Source: Mayamaea pseudoterrestris | Taxonomy: Eukaryota; Bacillariophyta; Bacillariophyceae; Sellaphorales; Sellaphoraceae | NCBI GenBank assembly: GCA_027923505.1 | Contig: BROI01000009.1 | Location: 682,001 to 746,000, forward strand | Length of the DNA: 64,000 bases | Direction: 5' to 3' | Part shown: piece after piece, positions 39,041-50,215 of the stretch | Layout: each line of letters begins with the position of its first letter | Position numbering within the stretch: position 1 is the first letter of the stretch | Made by a program: the position numbers and the translations under genes | Notes under the pieces: model-generated | The model's database searches: none | Seen by the model: only the letters and a program-made list of their open reading frames with translations | What the model was told of the DNA's origin: nothing

Positions 39041-42000
39041 TGTTGAACTAGAATATTTCTTGGTACAATTTCGTCATGACCCGAAACCTTGTGCCTTCAG
39101 AAAATATCCTGTCACAGCAACTGCGGTAGCATCGTGAACTCCCACGACTTCACTCTCCGTCGAGCTTCTTGTTACCAACTTCTGTTTATCCGACGTACTG
39201 TACACTGACCCTTTTCCAAGTGTCATTGTTCCACCAGTGTGACCCTTCATGTCGTGACGCGACGATGTATCCCCCACTACTGGACTATCGCGACTGGTCC
39301 GCTTCAGCGTCAACACCATGTCCACGCTTCCGCGTAAATATTTAATCACTCTTGCAGCCTTCTTATAGTCGTCTTCGTCGGGCTGCTGCAGCCTCGTGCT
39401 CAAGAAAGAAATCGCTGTGCGAATATCCGGTCGCGCTCGCTGACTCAGATACAGACACTGCATCACAATCGTCACAAAAATCTGCTTCTTCGCTTCGCTC
39501 AGCATGACAGGATTTTCCGAGATCTGAAACAAGTGACTGGCGGCCGGAGTAGCTGCCGTTCCATCCATGTCGCCCGGCGCATGATGAAGGATGTTCTTCA
39601 CATAATCAACCATGTTGATTGCTACTTCTCCAGGCTTAGTATAGTCCAATACCATGCCGAGGTAGTCGTGCACTTTTCCGCGTGACTTGTTCATTGGAGT
39701 CTCCTTGCCGAACTCCTCATCCATCTGCTCGATGAACGCATCCACTACGCTCACGTCGACGTGCGAAATCTTCAAATCGTCCACGTGCCATCCCACGGTG
39801 ATTTGCTTTCCATTGACAATCTTGTTACACACACACACGGATCGTACGGGTTCTTCTCGAAGCCCCACTCAAGCAATTTTGCAGACAACTTCTCCCAGAA
39901 TAGTCGCGCTGCTCGAAGCGTACCATAAAGCGCCATGAGTAACTCAACGTACATGACTTTCTCGCCATTCTCCATTGTGACGCAAGGCTCGTACATCTCG
40001 CGATCAATTTCCAACAGTAGCTCCACCATCTTCCCAGTGAAACGAACGTGCACCAACTCGTCCATTTCCGCTTGCATAAAAGCGCCCGGTACATCAACCA
40101 CAGCAACCTCGCGCCCTTCCATAGCGTCAATGATAGCTGTCAGAAAGATGGCCTCTGTCGCTATCGTTGGAGATGCTGCGTCTTCCTTTGCAGTGTATGC
40201 TCTTTGCTTGCGTCCATCCGCACATCCGCGTCCCTTCACAGTCCCGCATCGCTTGCGCTTGAGAAACATCAAATACGCCAGAGCATCCTTGCGCTGCTGC
40301 GGAGTCAGAGTGCACTGGGGGACTGCCTTCATGACGTGCCTGTCGTGTAGCTGCTGCATTTCCTTGCGCACTGCCTCCACTCCAGCATCGCCAAAAGCCT
40401 TTAAACCTTGTCGCATGTTCATCTGTGCCGTGACGAGTGGCTCCGACACTTCCTCTGCAGCGTCGAGCGTGAACAAATGAGCGAACGATCGAGGTTTGCG
40501 TGCACGCAGGCCATACCGACCAGTGCGTGGGCCATAGCGCGCATCGAAATCCTCTTCGTCTGCAGCAGCTGGCACTCCTTCAATTTCGCCTTCATCGGGC
40601 ACTCCTTCAATTTCGCCATCATCCACGGCCGCATCCAGTCGCCGGCGCGTCATCCTCCTCATCGTCCGGCACTCCTTCGATTGCGCCGTCAGCACCATCG
40701 TCGTCGTCGCTGTCGTCGTCATCGGTCGCATTCACTCCTTCGCTTCCGCCGGCAGAGTCGTCCTCGCCGCGAGAAGCGTCGTCATCGTAATCAGAGTCAT
40801 CATCATCCTCGTCGTCATCATCGTGCCACATGACCGGCTCAGCAGCTTCCGCAACACGGTGGCGGTCCATGAACACGATGCCCGGATTGGCCTTCTGTTG
40901 ACGAGCGAGACGATGCACGCGCTCAATGACATCATCAGGCATGGGCAAAGGCGTAGCGTGGCCACGATTCAGAATTTTGCCCAAAGACAAACTGAGGAAA
41001 TAAAACCCGCCCTGCACATTACCAGTCGGGCGCAGAGCCAGCGCACCAATCGTGCGCGCCTGCATGTCATTACTGTGTGACTCATGCGTTTGCACATACT
41101 GACCAAATTCATACTTGCAATGCCGATTAAAGTCAACTGTCTGACCAGTCACAATGGTGCGTGGACTGAGATCCTTCGAAATGCCACGCTCGTTCGAAAC
41201 GCATTCAACCAAAACACGGCAGACTTCGTCATCTCGATAACCAATCGTGCCGGCACGTGCTTAAACGGCAGCGTGTTGTATGTCGCGCGCACCCGTTCCT
41301 TCACGACACGGATAAAACGTTCGATTTCGCCAACGTGCTCATCCTCAGACGTCGCATTGAGCGCCACTCCGAGATCAGCCAACGCGCCAAGCATTGGAGC
41401 GAACTCCCCATCCATCAGAGCCGCGACGACACGGAACCCACCGCGTGCGTAAATCTTCAACACAGACTCAATTGCCTTCAACATAACCGGAAGCGTACGG
41501 TTTTGAATCACCTCGACCGTAGCAAAACGAATGCTGCGGGAGAACGTCACCAACATGGGGACCTTGTTGATATACATGATGTCAGCACAAAGAGTAACGT
41601 CTCGATAACGACTCATGATAGCCGGTGGAAGTTGCTCAACAATCGCAGGCTTCACCAGATGCGACGCGCGACGCGTCGTCTTTCCTTTTAACGAGCCAAC
41701 ATCTGGTCCAAAGATGTGCTCAGCAGCCAGGATGTCGGCCTTCGTCACAGGACAGTTCGGCAACTGATTGCTAGTAACGATGCGCAGGTAATCCTTGAGG
41801 CTTGGCCGTCCAATTTTGATTTGCAGTTCCCTAGCTCTAACAGCGCGTAAATAGTCATCATTGGTGTAGTTAGTACGGTTATCGTCTACCGTAGTCAACA
41901 TCGCCACTCCATCCTTGACATCGCCGCGCTTGCCCTTTGAAAAGCTCTCGCAAACATACAGCCCAGAGTCCGTCTCGACAAACTCTCGCTGCTTACCGTC

Positions 42001-43606
42001 CGGCTTCTCCACGACGAACATTGGACGCTCCACGCCATGCATGAGATACTCCACGGTAAACTTCTTTCGGACTTGCGCCAAACTCAAAATGTTCGCCAGC
42101 CCCTGCGGATACCACCACACCGGACCATAGCCCTCCAGGTCGCCCATCATGTTCGTCCTTACTGTACCAGCGTTGCACTTGATCACCATCCACGTTGGCA
42201 CCGGGCGAATGTTCGTCAGCATCTTGGCGTTACAGAACAGATCCACTGTCGACTGATTGTCCAAGAGCACAGCCTTCTTCGAGATGTTCACCTTCGGCGG
42301 CTGCGCGAACATGTATCCGACCTCGTCGTCGTCGTCGCTATCTTCCTCGCTACCCAGCGTGAAGTGCTGCGCCCCACTAGCCTCTGCAGCCGGCGCACTC
42401 TCCGTAGACTCCGCTCTCGTGGGACAGTCTCGCTGCACATGACCAACCTGTTGGCAGATCCAGCATCTGGGAGGGTCACGCGCTGTACCAGTCGTGTGAA
42501 ACGCCACGCCCTCGTTCGTTGGCAACGTGGCTTCTCCATCCGCATGCTCACGACGCTGCATGATGTTGTATGCATCGTGGATCGTCAACGGGAAGTTGTC
42601 GTGCCCGTCGAGGTAGCAGTTGCGCAAGTGCTTGCAATACCCAGCGTATTCGCCCGTTGCGCCACGCACGAAAAGCATCGCAAGCTCGAGCTCTTCGGCG
42701 GCCTTGATATCATCCTTGTTCGCCTTGTTACGATTGTCATCCTTGGCAATGTTCAGCGCCACAATCTCGTTGTGCATCGTGACGCCAACCGCCTTCGCCA
42801 CGTCTGCCAGCGTGACCATGCTTTCGTAATATTTCTGCAGGCTTTCGCGCGCTCCTTGAGTACGTCCGAACAACTCAGCTTGAATGTCCACGACTTGATC
42901 CACAAGTTTGCAGCGCCCTTCGTACGTGTGCGAGATCTCCTTGATAATCGCCAGCAACTTAATTCCGTCCGTGTCCTCCTCGGCGTCTCGGAACTTGGCG
43001 TGCGACTTGACACGATCCTTCATACGCTCCGTGCATTGCCCATACAACACGGCGTAGAGACCAGCGAGGAAGTCGGAGTATACACGCACGCGCTCGACAT
43101 GCTCTTTCTTGTCGGCCTTGTATTCCTCGAGCATTATGGACCAGTCCGAGTCCGTCGTGTCGGCATCCTTCGTTGGACGCGCAGGCTCGTCAGGAATCTC
43201 CAGTTCCACGTTGCGCATGCCCTTGAGCAGCTCCTTGGTATATTTCTTGTAGGAGCGCCCGACGAAAGTGATGATCTCGTTCGTCGTACGGATGAATCCA
43301 TCGGGATCGCGCGAACCGTTGTAGTCGTAGATGAAGCCAGCGAGCGTCGGCTCGCTTCCTTGGAAATTTCCACTCGGCGCACGACTCGGTCCGTTGAGTC
43401 TGTTACCATTGCCTTGGTTCCCGGAACGATTCCCAGCACGATTCCCACGACGATAATGACGGTTACGTCGGTTTCCTTCGCTTGCTGGCGGAGCGGGAGG
43501 TGCACCTCCACCGCTCGACGCCGTTCCTGTCGTCGGAGTATTGCTCGTCGAAGACATGTCTTTTCACTCCCTTCTTGGAGAAAATGTTGGATCTAGAATA
43601 TATCTT
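39041..43606 (-). mobile_element. Broken Ty1/Copia LTR retrotransposon
   Basis: Family Copia (Pseudoviridae-type order), minus orientation. Parts in transcription order: a gag-like region with Ser/Gly/Asn-rich start (about 43.56-42.5 kb), a CCHC zinc knuckle (about 42.4 kb), a protease-like segment (about 42.2 kb), a pre-integrase and integrase core (about 41.8-41.1 kb), reverse transcriptase (about 40.5-39.8 kb) and RNase H (about 39.3-39.1 kb). Integrase before reverse transcriptase is what separates Copia from Gypsy. A short matching sequence, AAATGTTG then CTAGAATAT, occurs at both edges and looks like the ends of the terminal repeats. The outer limit of the right-hand repeat was not found. 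It looks broken, with about four breaks, and appears moderately old rather than recent. Confidence 0.88.
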
Positions 43607-44140
43607 GCGCGCCCTTGAAGCGACACTAATGATTAAGCAGAACAGAGTCAATAAAACCACTTTACTTTTCAAGAGTGCTCCACCCTCTGCGCAACGGTCG
43701 TCGTCGCGCGTCGCTGTCTCTTCGGTTTGGGTTCTCATCCATGCTCAACAACAAACTGCGAGCATCAATAATTTGTGTTGGTGGCGCTCCGGCGCGGTGG
43801 AAGACGTTTGAATGCGACGTCGTTTTCACTTGTATGATCTTCGAGTATGATATTTAAAGTATTAAGATCGAGTCACAGACTACACTTTCATGTAGTGTCA
43901 CCATGGTGACGTCCATAAGCTTCGCATGCGACATTCCGCTCGACCTCTCGATTTTCGAATCGAAACGGATGAGAACCATCATCGATCACCATGATGATGG
44001 GAACACAATTGGGAAGCGACAGAGCTTGAAAATCACACAAGCGACGAGATATATTGGCTGCTGTTGTACCCTGTCTAGCAACGTGCAGACAATCACTTGC
44101 TTGAAATTGCTTGGCGCGGCGACTTTGCTTGATCTGAAAT
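43607..44140. other. Right flank of the Copia element and HSF promoter
   Basis: The first part, perhaps up to about 43.88 kb, may be the rest of the terminal repeat of the retrotransposon. The remainder is upstream sequence of the HSF gene. An imperfect hairpin, ACTACA then TGTAGT, sits at about 43882-43899. No clear heat-shock element was found. Confidence 0.4.
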
Positions 44141-45544
44141 ATGTACGGAGGCGAAGATGATCCGGCGGCTGCAAGGCGCATAGAGATTATGAGGCAGCAA
44201 GCAGCCGCTAGTCCGACTAATAATGCACCAATGAACAGTTCTGCAGGGTCATTAACCCGACAGCAATTGCCTCCTCCGTCGGTTGGCTTTGGTATTGACA
44301 ACAGCAGCCCACCAACGTTGTTCAATCCCGATCAGTCTGCACCTTTTTCGCGGTTGGCTGGAATGAATGGAGGGGAAGGCACGTTGACTAATCTTCAGGA
44401 AAAGAATGCTTCAGCATCTCCAAGAGTGACACCTCCAAGCTATCGCAATCGTGCGACAGCTGCATCGGAAGGAGGACTCGCGAATTATCATGGCGGCCAG
44501 TTTGGGTCGGCCAACTTCGCACACTTTTCTTTAGATACGACTACGGCCGTAACTTCCACCAACAGCTTGCTTACTTTTGCAGACGATTCGAATAGTAATA
44601 CCAAGCGCGGCGTTCCCCATATTTATCATGATTACAGTCAAGTGCCGGTGCAACCTGATCTACTGCGTAAAAAATCTGGCGGCGTGACGGTGCCGTTTCC
44701 AGTCAAACTTTACGAGATGCTAGAAGACCCGCAGACGGACCCCAACGTTATATCTTGGCTCCCACATGGCAGAGCATTTCTGGTGAAGCAGCCAAAGAGA
44801 TTTATGAGCGAGGTGATGCCAAAGTAAGTCGCGACGTCGCGTCGGATGGCGGCCGATGTCAATTCGCTTTCTGATCGACTCTCTTTTCTTCTCAGATATT
44901 TCCGGCAAACGCGTGTTACCAGCTTCCAGCGACAAAACAATCTCTACGGGTTTCGCAGGCTAACCAGGGGAGCCGACGGAGGAGCGTACTATCATCCAAT
45001 GTACGTATAATTCTGTGCTGGCTATAGTGCCTTGTTGGAGATGTTTAAGTAATTTTGTCCTGGTGTTGAAGTTTATGTTGCTCAAGCTCTATTGGAAATG
45101 CAGCTCACGTCGGCATTTTTACTCGTCTCTATTTACAGGTTCCTGCGAGGCCGACCAGATCTCTGCCATCATATGAGGCGTCAAAAGGTCAAAGGGACAG
45201 GGCATAAGCAGCCTTCTGATGCCCGCACCGAGCCCAATTTCTATGCCATGCCGCCCGTTTCCGCGAGTCCGGGCGGAGTTACTTCTGATACCACGGCAGC
45301 TGCATTCTCCCCGCAAGTACAGGCAGCAGTGCCTCCCGAAGCTTTGGCAAATACGTCTCCGGGATTGCATGGAGCTGCTCATCTTCTAAGAGGGTTTGCA
45401 GGTGTTAGCCCGAATCGAGTGCCCCCGCAAATGCCACTATTGGGAGCAAACGTCGCTGCCAGCCTAGCACACAATCAAGGTCTAACGCCGTTATTACCTC
45501 CAAGGAATAATGGGCACGAGCAAATTGGTAGAGATGAAGCGTAG
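44141..45544 (+). CDS. Heat shock transcription factor (HSF family)
   Basis: Three exons, 44141-44823, 44896-45000 and 45139-45544, keep the frame (GTAAGT and GTACGT donors, CTCAG and TTACAG acceptors), giving 397 residues. The DNA-binding domain (about 184-290) is split by both introns: VPFPVKLYEMLEDPQTDPNV and ISWLPHGRAFLVKQPKRFMS, then YFRQTRVTSFQRQNNLYGFR with the recognition helix, then HHMRRQKVKGTG. The F-x-R-Q-x-N-x-Y-G-F-R motif is the HSF hallmark. The N-terminal 180 residues are Ser/Asn-rich and there is no clear leucine-zipper oligomerisation region after the domain, as in many of the expanded diatom HSFs. It probably acts in stress or other transcriptional control in the nucleus. 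Confidence 0.92.
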
Positions 45545-45676
45545 ACAAACAATGAATGCAATTTTTAGTGTCGCTAGGGTCGTCGCGGCAGCACAAAAGA
45601 ATCATATGTAGGTGCCCGCTTGCCGAACAATAGCACTGTAAACAACATCATTGCTCTAAATTTAAAGTAATGTAAT

Positions 45677-47977
45677 TTATATCTCCGCTTGGTCAAGCCC
45701 ATCCGCATACCGACCATCGCTCTCGCTGGAAAACAAAGTGCTGTCCTTGGACTCCAGCGTACTCTCATCATCCATCAACGCATGCGCCGAATGAGCAAAT
45801 CGGGTAGGACCATTTTGCCGACCATGTCTTGCCAATCCTTTGCTCCCTTTCTTCTCTTCCGGGTCGTGAATGACTCCCAATGATGTCAAAATTTCATCTT
45901 CGCTAGAGTGTGTGCTTGATGGCGAAATAGATCTCGTCTGGTCGTCAACCACTTTCGTCCGCTTCATGCTGCCACTCGCAATTCCCCTCTTGGACGAAGG
46001 ACTGCAGGGAAAGCAAGGGAATTCGTCCTCGTCGATTTCGTTCACTACAACTGAATCCTTTGTTTCACTATCCGCCTGCTCGCCTTCAAGCGGCACCGAT
46101 CCACAAGAAAGCATGCCAATCATCGGACAGTTACGAAGTCGGGCAGCTGGCTTCTTGAAGTCATAAATTGAGTCAGTCGAAAGCGTGCTGCCATCCACTT
46201 CTTCGCCGATACTACTCACTTGCAGATCAAAGTCGGCCATGTTTGCGACGGGATTGGTGCTAGAGTGGTTCCAAGAATATGTGCCGCGGACATGCGTCAG
46301 CTTCGCATCGTCCAAATCAGATTTATAATCGCTACTCTCTTCGTAAAACGTGTGAACACTGTCACCGACACCAGAAAATCGTACGTGCTTTAAACTGGAC
46401 AGCAATCTCGGCTTTGCATCATCCGGTGGCGTGTTGCTCGCTGGCAGCTTCAGGCTAGATCGAATCCGAGGAGTGCCAGAAATATTAACCGTACGGTACA
46501 TGGGGGGATTTGTAGACGCTGTCGTTGTACTTGGCGCGGTCAGACGACTCTCAATGCTTTGGCTCAATGTCGATTCCGACCATGATAATAGATTCGTACC
46601 ATTATTATGTTCGTCCAAAGTCACTGCATCCGAGGGCAGCATGGTAGACAGAGCTAACGTTTTAGGACTTCGCCTTGGTCTGATAAACGGCAGCGATGTG
46701 GGACTTCTCAGTTCAGTTGAATTTCTTTCCGGAGGTGATACGACCCGAACGTTTTGAGAAGATGCCGCACTGTCGGTCGCTACAAGTGGAGGGTCCACAG
46801 ACGATGCTTCGTCACTTTCCAGTTCAATCTTTTCGTTACTTTGATTCCGATGCCGCGCGCCAAACGCAAGAGCAACGACGACAAATGTCATGAAAGTAAT
46901 TGCAGCAACAGCGCTAATTGTTATTGAGCGTTTGCGAGCTTGGTTTGCCGCTGCAACAGCCGAAATACTTTCCGACATCGGCGTCGGTCCCGTAGTTGCA
47001 GTCGGCATTATAGTCATTGTCGGCGTGATCGACTCTTGAGCTGCTTGTATGCCAGATGGGGCGGAGGAAGAAGCAATGGAAGGCGTGTATGATGGCGGCA
47101 TGGAAGGAAATACAGTCGGCGAGTCCGATGGCTGGGACGAGTCACCAATCCACTTGCAAGCCGTGCTTGCTACGGCGTTTGAGGGAATTTCGCAAGGCAT
47201 ACACCTCGTTGCATTCAAATAGTAGTTCTCCTTGCGAAAATAGCCGGCGCTGCACCCAACCACATCGTCGCAGTCGCTGCTGCTTGAGTCGCCATTGAGT
47301 AACCGACAAAGCGGCGAGGGTAGAGTTCCAGTGAGGCCAACGTTGGTGACTTTGAGTGATGCCAGCTTAGAGAGAGACGCCAAGCATGTCGGAAGGGTTC
47401 CTCGCATTTTCGTGTTTCCAGAGAGATAAAGATGGGTCATATCAGTAACGCTGCAGAGGGTCGTCGGTACGGAACCAGTCAGCAAGTTTTCAAACAACAT
47501 CAGTCGCATCAGACTGGCCAAGCTCGAAAAATCTGGGAGAGTTCCTGATAGATTGTTTTGGCCAAGGTTAAGGACACGAAGGTCTTGGAGAGAAGCCATG
47601 CTCTCCGTAGGGATCTGACCACGAATAAAATTTGACTCAAGTCGAAGGCTTCGGAGGCGAGTAAAGTTGCCGATACTGAGGGTTCCAGATAGACCCTTGT
47701 TTCGTAAACTGAGGGATTGCACGTAACCGTCGTTGTCGCACTTGACACCCGTAAAGCTGCAGTAGACCTCGCTGACGACTCCACCCCGAAACCAATTGTG
47801 CTTTCGGCGAGAACGAAACGAATACATGCGAGTAGAAACGTAAAAATGAAACAGTGCCCGGGCTTGTTGAAATGCTACACTGTCTTCATCAGCAACCACA
47901 TTGTCGTCATCGTTGGTACCAGCGCATCGCCTGACAAGGACCGCAACAACAAGGATGACCAGCTGTCGGAGCCTCAT
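45677..47977 (-). CDS. LRR receptor-like membrane protein without kinase
   Basis: A single 766-residue frame. It starts with a signal peptide (MRLRQLVILVVAVLVRRCAG), then an LRR-cap region with C-x6-C (YCSFTGVKCDNDGYVQSLSL). About six plant-type leucine-rich repeats follow (about 80-230), such as LRVLNLGQNNLSGTLPDFSS and MTHLYLSGNTKMRGTLPTCL. A short Cys-rich knot and a Ser/Thr/Pro stalk come next, then one transmembrane helix (about 350-372, ITISAVAAITFMTFVVVALA). The cytoplasmic tail of about 390 residues is Ser-rich with acidic patches and has no kinase or Toll domain. It is likely a cell-surface receptor or adhesion protein of the LRR-TM type common in diatoms. The ligand is unknown. Confidence 0.85.
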   Translation of the reverse strand: MRLRQLVILVVAVLVRRCAGTNDDDNVVADEDSVAFQQARALFHFYVSTRMYSFRSRRKHNWFRGGVVSEVYCSFTGVKCDNDGYVQSLSLRNKGLSGTLSIGNFTRLRSLRLESNFIRGQIPTESMASLQDLRVLNLGQNNLSGTLPDFSSLASLMRLMLFENLLTGSVPTTLCSVTDMTHLYLSGNTKMRGTLPTCLASLSKLASLKVTNVGLTGTLPSPLCRLLNGDSSSSDCDDVVGCSAGYFRKENYYLNATRCMPCEIPSNAVASTACKWIGDSSQPSDSPTVFPSMPPSYTPSIASSSAPSGIQAAQESITPTMTIMPTATTGPTPMSESISAVAAANQARKRSITISAVAAITFMTFVVVALAFGARHRNQSNEKIELESDEASSVDPPLVATDSAASSQNVRVVSPPERNSTELRSPTSLPFIRPRRSPKTLALSTMLPSDAVTLDEHNNGTNLLSWSESTLSQSIESRLTAPSTTTASTNPPMYRTVNISGTPRIRSSLKLPASNTPPDDAKPRLLSSLKHVRFSGVGDSVHTFYEESSDYKSDLDDAKLTHVRGTYSWNHSSTNPVANMADFDLQVSSIGEEVDGSTLSTDSIYDFKKPAARLRNCPMIGMLSCGSVPLEGEQADSETKDSVVVNEIDEDEFPCFPCSPSSKRGIASGSMKRTKVVDDQTRSISPSSTHSSEDEILTSLGVIHDPEEKKGSKGLARHGRQNGPTRFAHSAHALMDDESTLESKDSTLFSSESDGRYADGLDQAEI

Positions 47978-48116
47978 GGTGATGATGTGATTACGACGCC
48001 AAGGAAGAGCATGCTGTCCATTTTACGCATCGTGGACGAATCGTATAAGTCTTCGTCACGCGCAATAGGAGCGTGCCATTTCCTCAACGCCACTGGAAAA
48101 TTCTCACGTTTCAAAG

Positions 48117-49994
48117 TTACTTAAATCGACTCCGTTTCTGCGGAGGTGCAGTCGTGCCAGTCGACGATGAGTTGCGACTGAATCCAATCCCAGCTTGACT
48201 CATCCTGCCGGTATTTTGTCGAGGCGTTTCAAAGCTTGATCCCGCTAAAGCTGCCAATTCTGTACTAATTTCTCGACCCTCTCGCTCAAACGCATTCCTC
48301 AATACCCGCGCGAATCCGCTATCTCTCTTCGTCAATAGAGCATAGGCTGTACCAACCTGTTGTTGATTGTCACGTAATCGACCTGCTCGACCACAACGGT
48401 GCACATGAGCGTCCAAATTCTTGGCTGGATCGAAGTTAATAACCGTCATGACGTCCGGAACGTCCAACCCTCGGCCAGCAACATCTGTGGCGATCATGAG
48501 GTTGACGTCCTTCTTGGCAAAGGCCTTTAACGCAGCATTTCGATCGCTTTGATGTTTGTCGCCATGAAGTGTTACAAATGGAATATCAGGCAAGCCCTTG
48601 GCAATAACTTGACCTAATGCTTCACACCCTTCGCGCGTCGCGCAAAACACGAGCGTTCGTCCAATGCTTGTAAGAGTCTCCAGCATGCTCAGCAGGAATT
48701 GCCGCTTGGCTGCAACATCGGGGAGCACCATGACGTGCTGCTCGACATTTTGCGATGCTTCTCCAGTCCTTCCTACCGAGATGCGAACATGATGTGGCTG
48801 GAGCCATTGCTGCGCCACTCGCTCCACGCGATGCCCCATGGTGGCGGAAAGGAGGACAGTTTGACGATTACGAGGCAGTCGATGCAATATAGTATCAACT
48901 TGGACGGCAAAGCCCATTGACAATATTTTATCTGCTTCATCCAAGACGCAAAAACTAATGCTTGCCAAGTAGTCGGGTTGCGATTTTTTAAATCCACTGA
49001 GAACGTCAATGAGTCGAGCGGGAGTGGCAACAATTAATGAATAATGATCGTCGCGCTGCAATTCCAACTGCAAGTGATACTTGCTTGTGGAAGATGCACT
49101 CGAAGCACTGCTGCTGGCTCCTCCGCCTCCACCAATGACAGCCTTGCCAGCAAGCCCAAGTATTTTAAGAAATGGTTGCGCCTGTTGGTGGACTTGCAAG
49201 GCCAATTCTCTGGTTGGTACCAACACGAGAGCCTTTTGTCGCGACGCCTTAGATATATTCATAGATTCTTGCTGTTGTTGAATACGTATAGACTCGTTTG
49301 GTTGATTGTTAATGTGTGCCAAGGCAGGTAGTAGATAGGAGAGCGTCTTCCCTTGTCCTGTATGTGCCGTGATGACGGCATCCTTGCCGCTGAGTAGCAC
49401 TGGTAACGCCTGCGCCTGCACCAATGTGAATTGCTGGTATGTTTGCGAAAGTAGCGTTACGAGAGCCGACGGAAATACTTGTAGAAGCGATTGAAAGTCA
49501 AGCATGGGATCGCATGCTGCTCCAGTGCACGAAACTTGATGTTTTTCTCGCCAGTCGCGTCCTTGACTACCGGTCATGCTTGTCGGCGTGTAAAATACCT
49601 TTTGAATGTGTTCCATGTCAAATGGAAGCGGTGTCTTTAATATTGTTGCTGGTAGAAAGTCATGAGTATTAGTACCGCTACTACCGGTGGTGTCCTCGTT
49701 CCAGTGTTCCGTCGCTTCATCGGCTTCCGCCACCAAGTCGAGTCGTTCCGAAGACGACGCGGCGTTCTGCGGTGTATTTGTAGCTCCAATTTCTCCAAGA
49801 TTATTCATGTAGGCTTCCAAAGGATCATCATCTTGATTTATTGCATGCTCGGTGCCATTAGTAGAATGCTGCAACGTTTGTCTTTCATCCTCTGCGTCGT
49901 CAATCATCCAATCGAGCAAGGACGCCTTGTTCTTCCCCTTGCGCTGCGTTTCTCCGTCGTCTGATTCATCGCTCTCATCATTAAACCATCCCAT
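48117..49994 (-). CDS. DEAD-box RNA helicase
   Basis: An intronless 625-residue protein. The acidic N-terminal region has DPLEAYMNNL, a motif seen in DDX42/DDX46-type helicases. The helicase core begins near 187 with the Q-motif (FTLVQAQALPVLLSGKDAVI) and continues with motif I AHTGQGKT, PTRELALQ, TPARLID, DEAD (VLDEADKILSMGF), and SAT (LLSATMGHRVERVA). Domain 2 has TLVFCATREGCEAL, IATDVAGRGLDVPDVMTVIN and HRCGRAGRL. All catalytic motifs are present. A small insertion of Gly/Ser (GGGGGASSSASSASSTS) lies between motifs Ia and Ib. It probably works in RNA processing, with spliceosomal DDX42 as the closest guess. Confidence 0.92.
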   Translation of the reverse strand: MGWFNDESDESDDGETQRKGKNKASLLDWMIDDAEDERQTLQHSTNGTEHAINQDDDPLEAYMNNLGEIGATNTPQNAASSSERLDLVAEADEATEHWNEDTTGSSGTNTHDFLPATILKTPLPFDMEHIQKVFYTPTSMTGSQGRDWREKHQVSCTGAACDPMLDFQSLLQVFPSALVTLLSQTYQQFTLVQAQALPVLLSGKDAVITAHTGQGKTLSYLLPALAHINNQPNESIRIQQQQESMNISKASRQKALVLVPTRELALQVHQQAQPFLKILGLAGKAVIGGGGGASSSASSASSTSKYHLQLELQRDDHYSLIVATPARLIDVLSGFKKSQPDYLASISFCVLDEADKILSMGFAVQVDTILHRLPRNRQTVLLSATMGHRVERVAQQWLQPHHVRISVGRTGEASQNVEQHVMVLPDVAAKRQFLLSMLETLTSIGRTLVFCATREGCEALGQVIAKGLPDIPFVTLHGDKHQSDRNAALKAFAKKDVNLMIATDVAGRGLDVPDVMTVINFDPAKNLDAHVHRCGRAGRLRDNQQQVGTAYALLTKRDSGFARVLRNAFEREGREISTELAALAGSSFETPRQNTGRMSQAGIGFSRNSSSTGTTAPPQKRSRFK

Positions 49995-50215
49995 TGCTCC
50001 AGGTATGTAAATTGCAGCTTGAGGCTGTAAGATTCGTTCCCATGATCATTGTCTCTGCTGGATGTGCAGTGTTGGAATACGATCATCGAATGGTATGAAT
50101 GAAGGAATCAAAACCAGTGCGACGCGCATGTGACAGCCATCCAATTTCTCGAAACGAGTTCGTCTGTTCCATCATCCACATTGCATCGCAACTTTACACC
50201 TGAACCATCAATACC
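49995..50215. other. Divergent promoter region (helicase and HGH1)
   Basis: A short region between two outward-transcribed genes, with no feature seen. Confidence 0.4.

Noticed and set aside
42037-43596. 519-codon plus-strand frame
   Set aside because: It is the antisense shadow of the gag-to-protease part of the Copia element. The translation is rich in Arg, His and Val without domain features.
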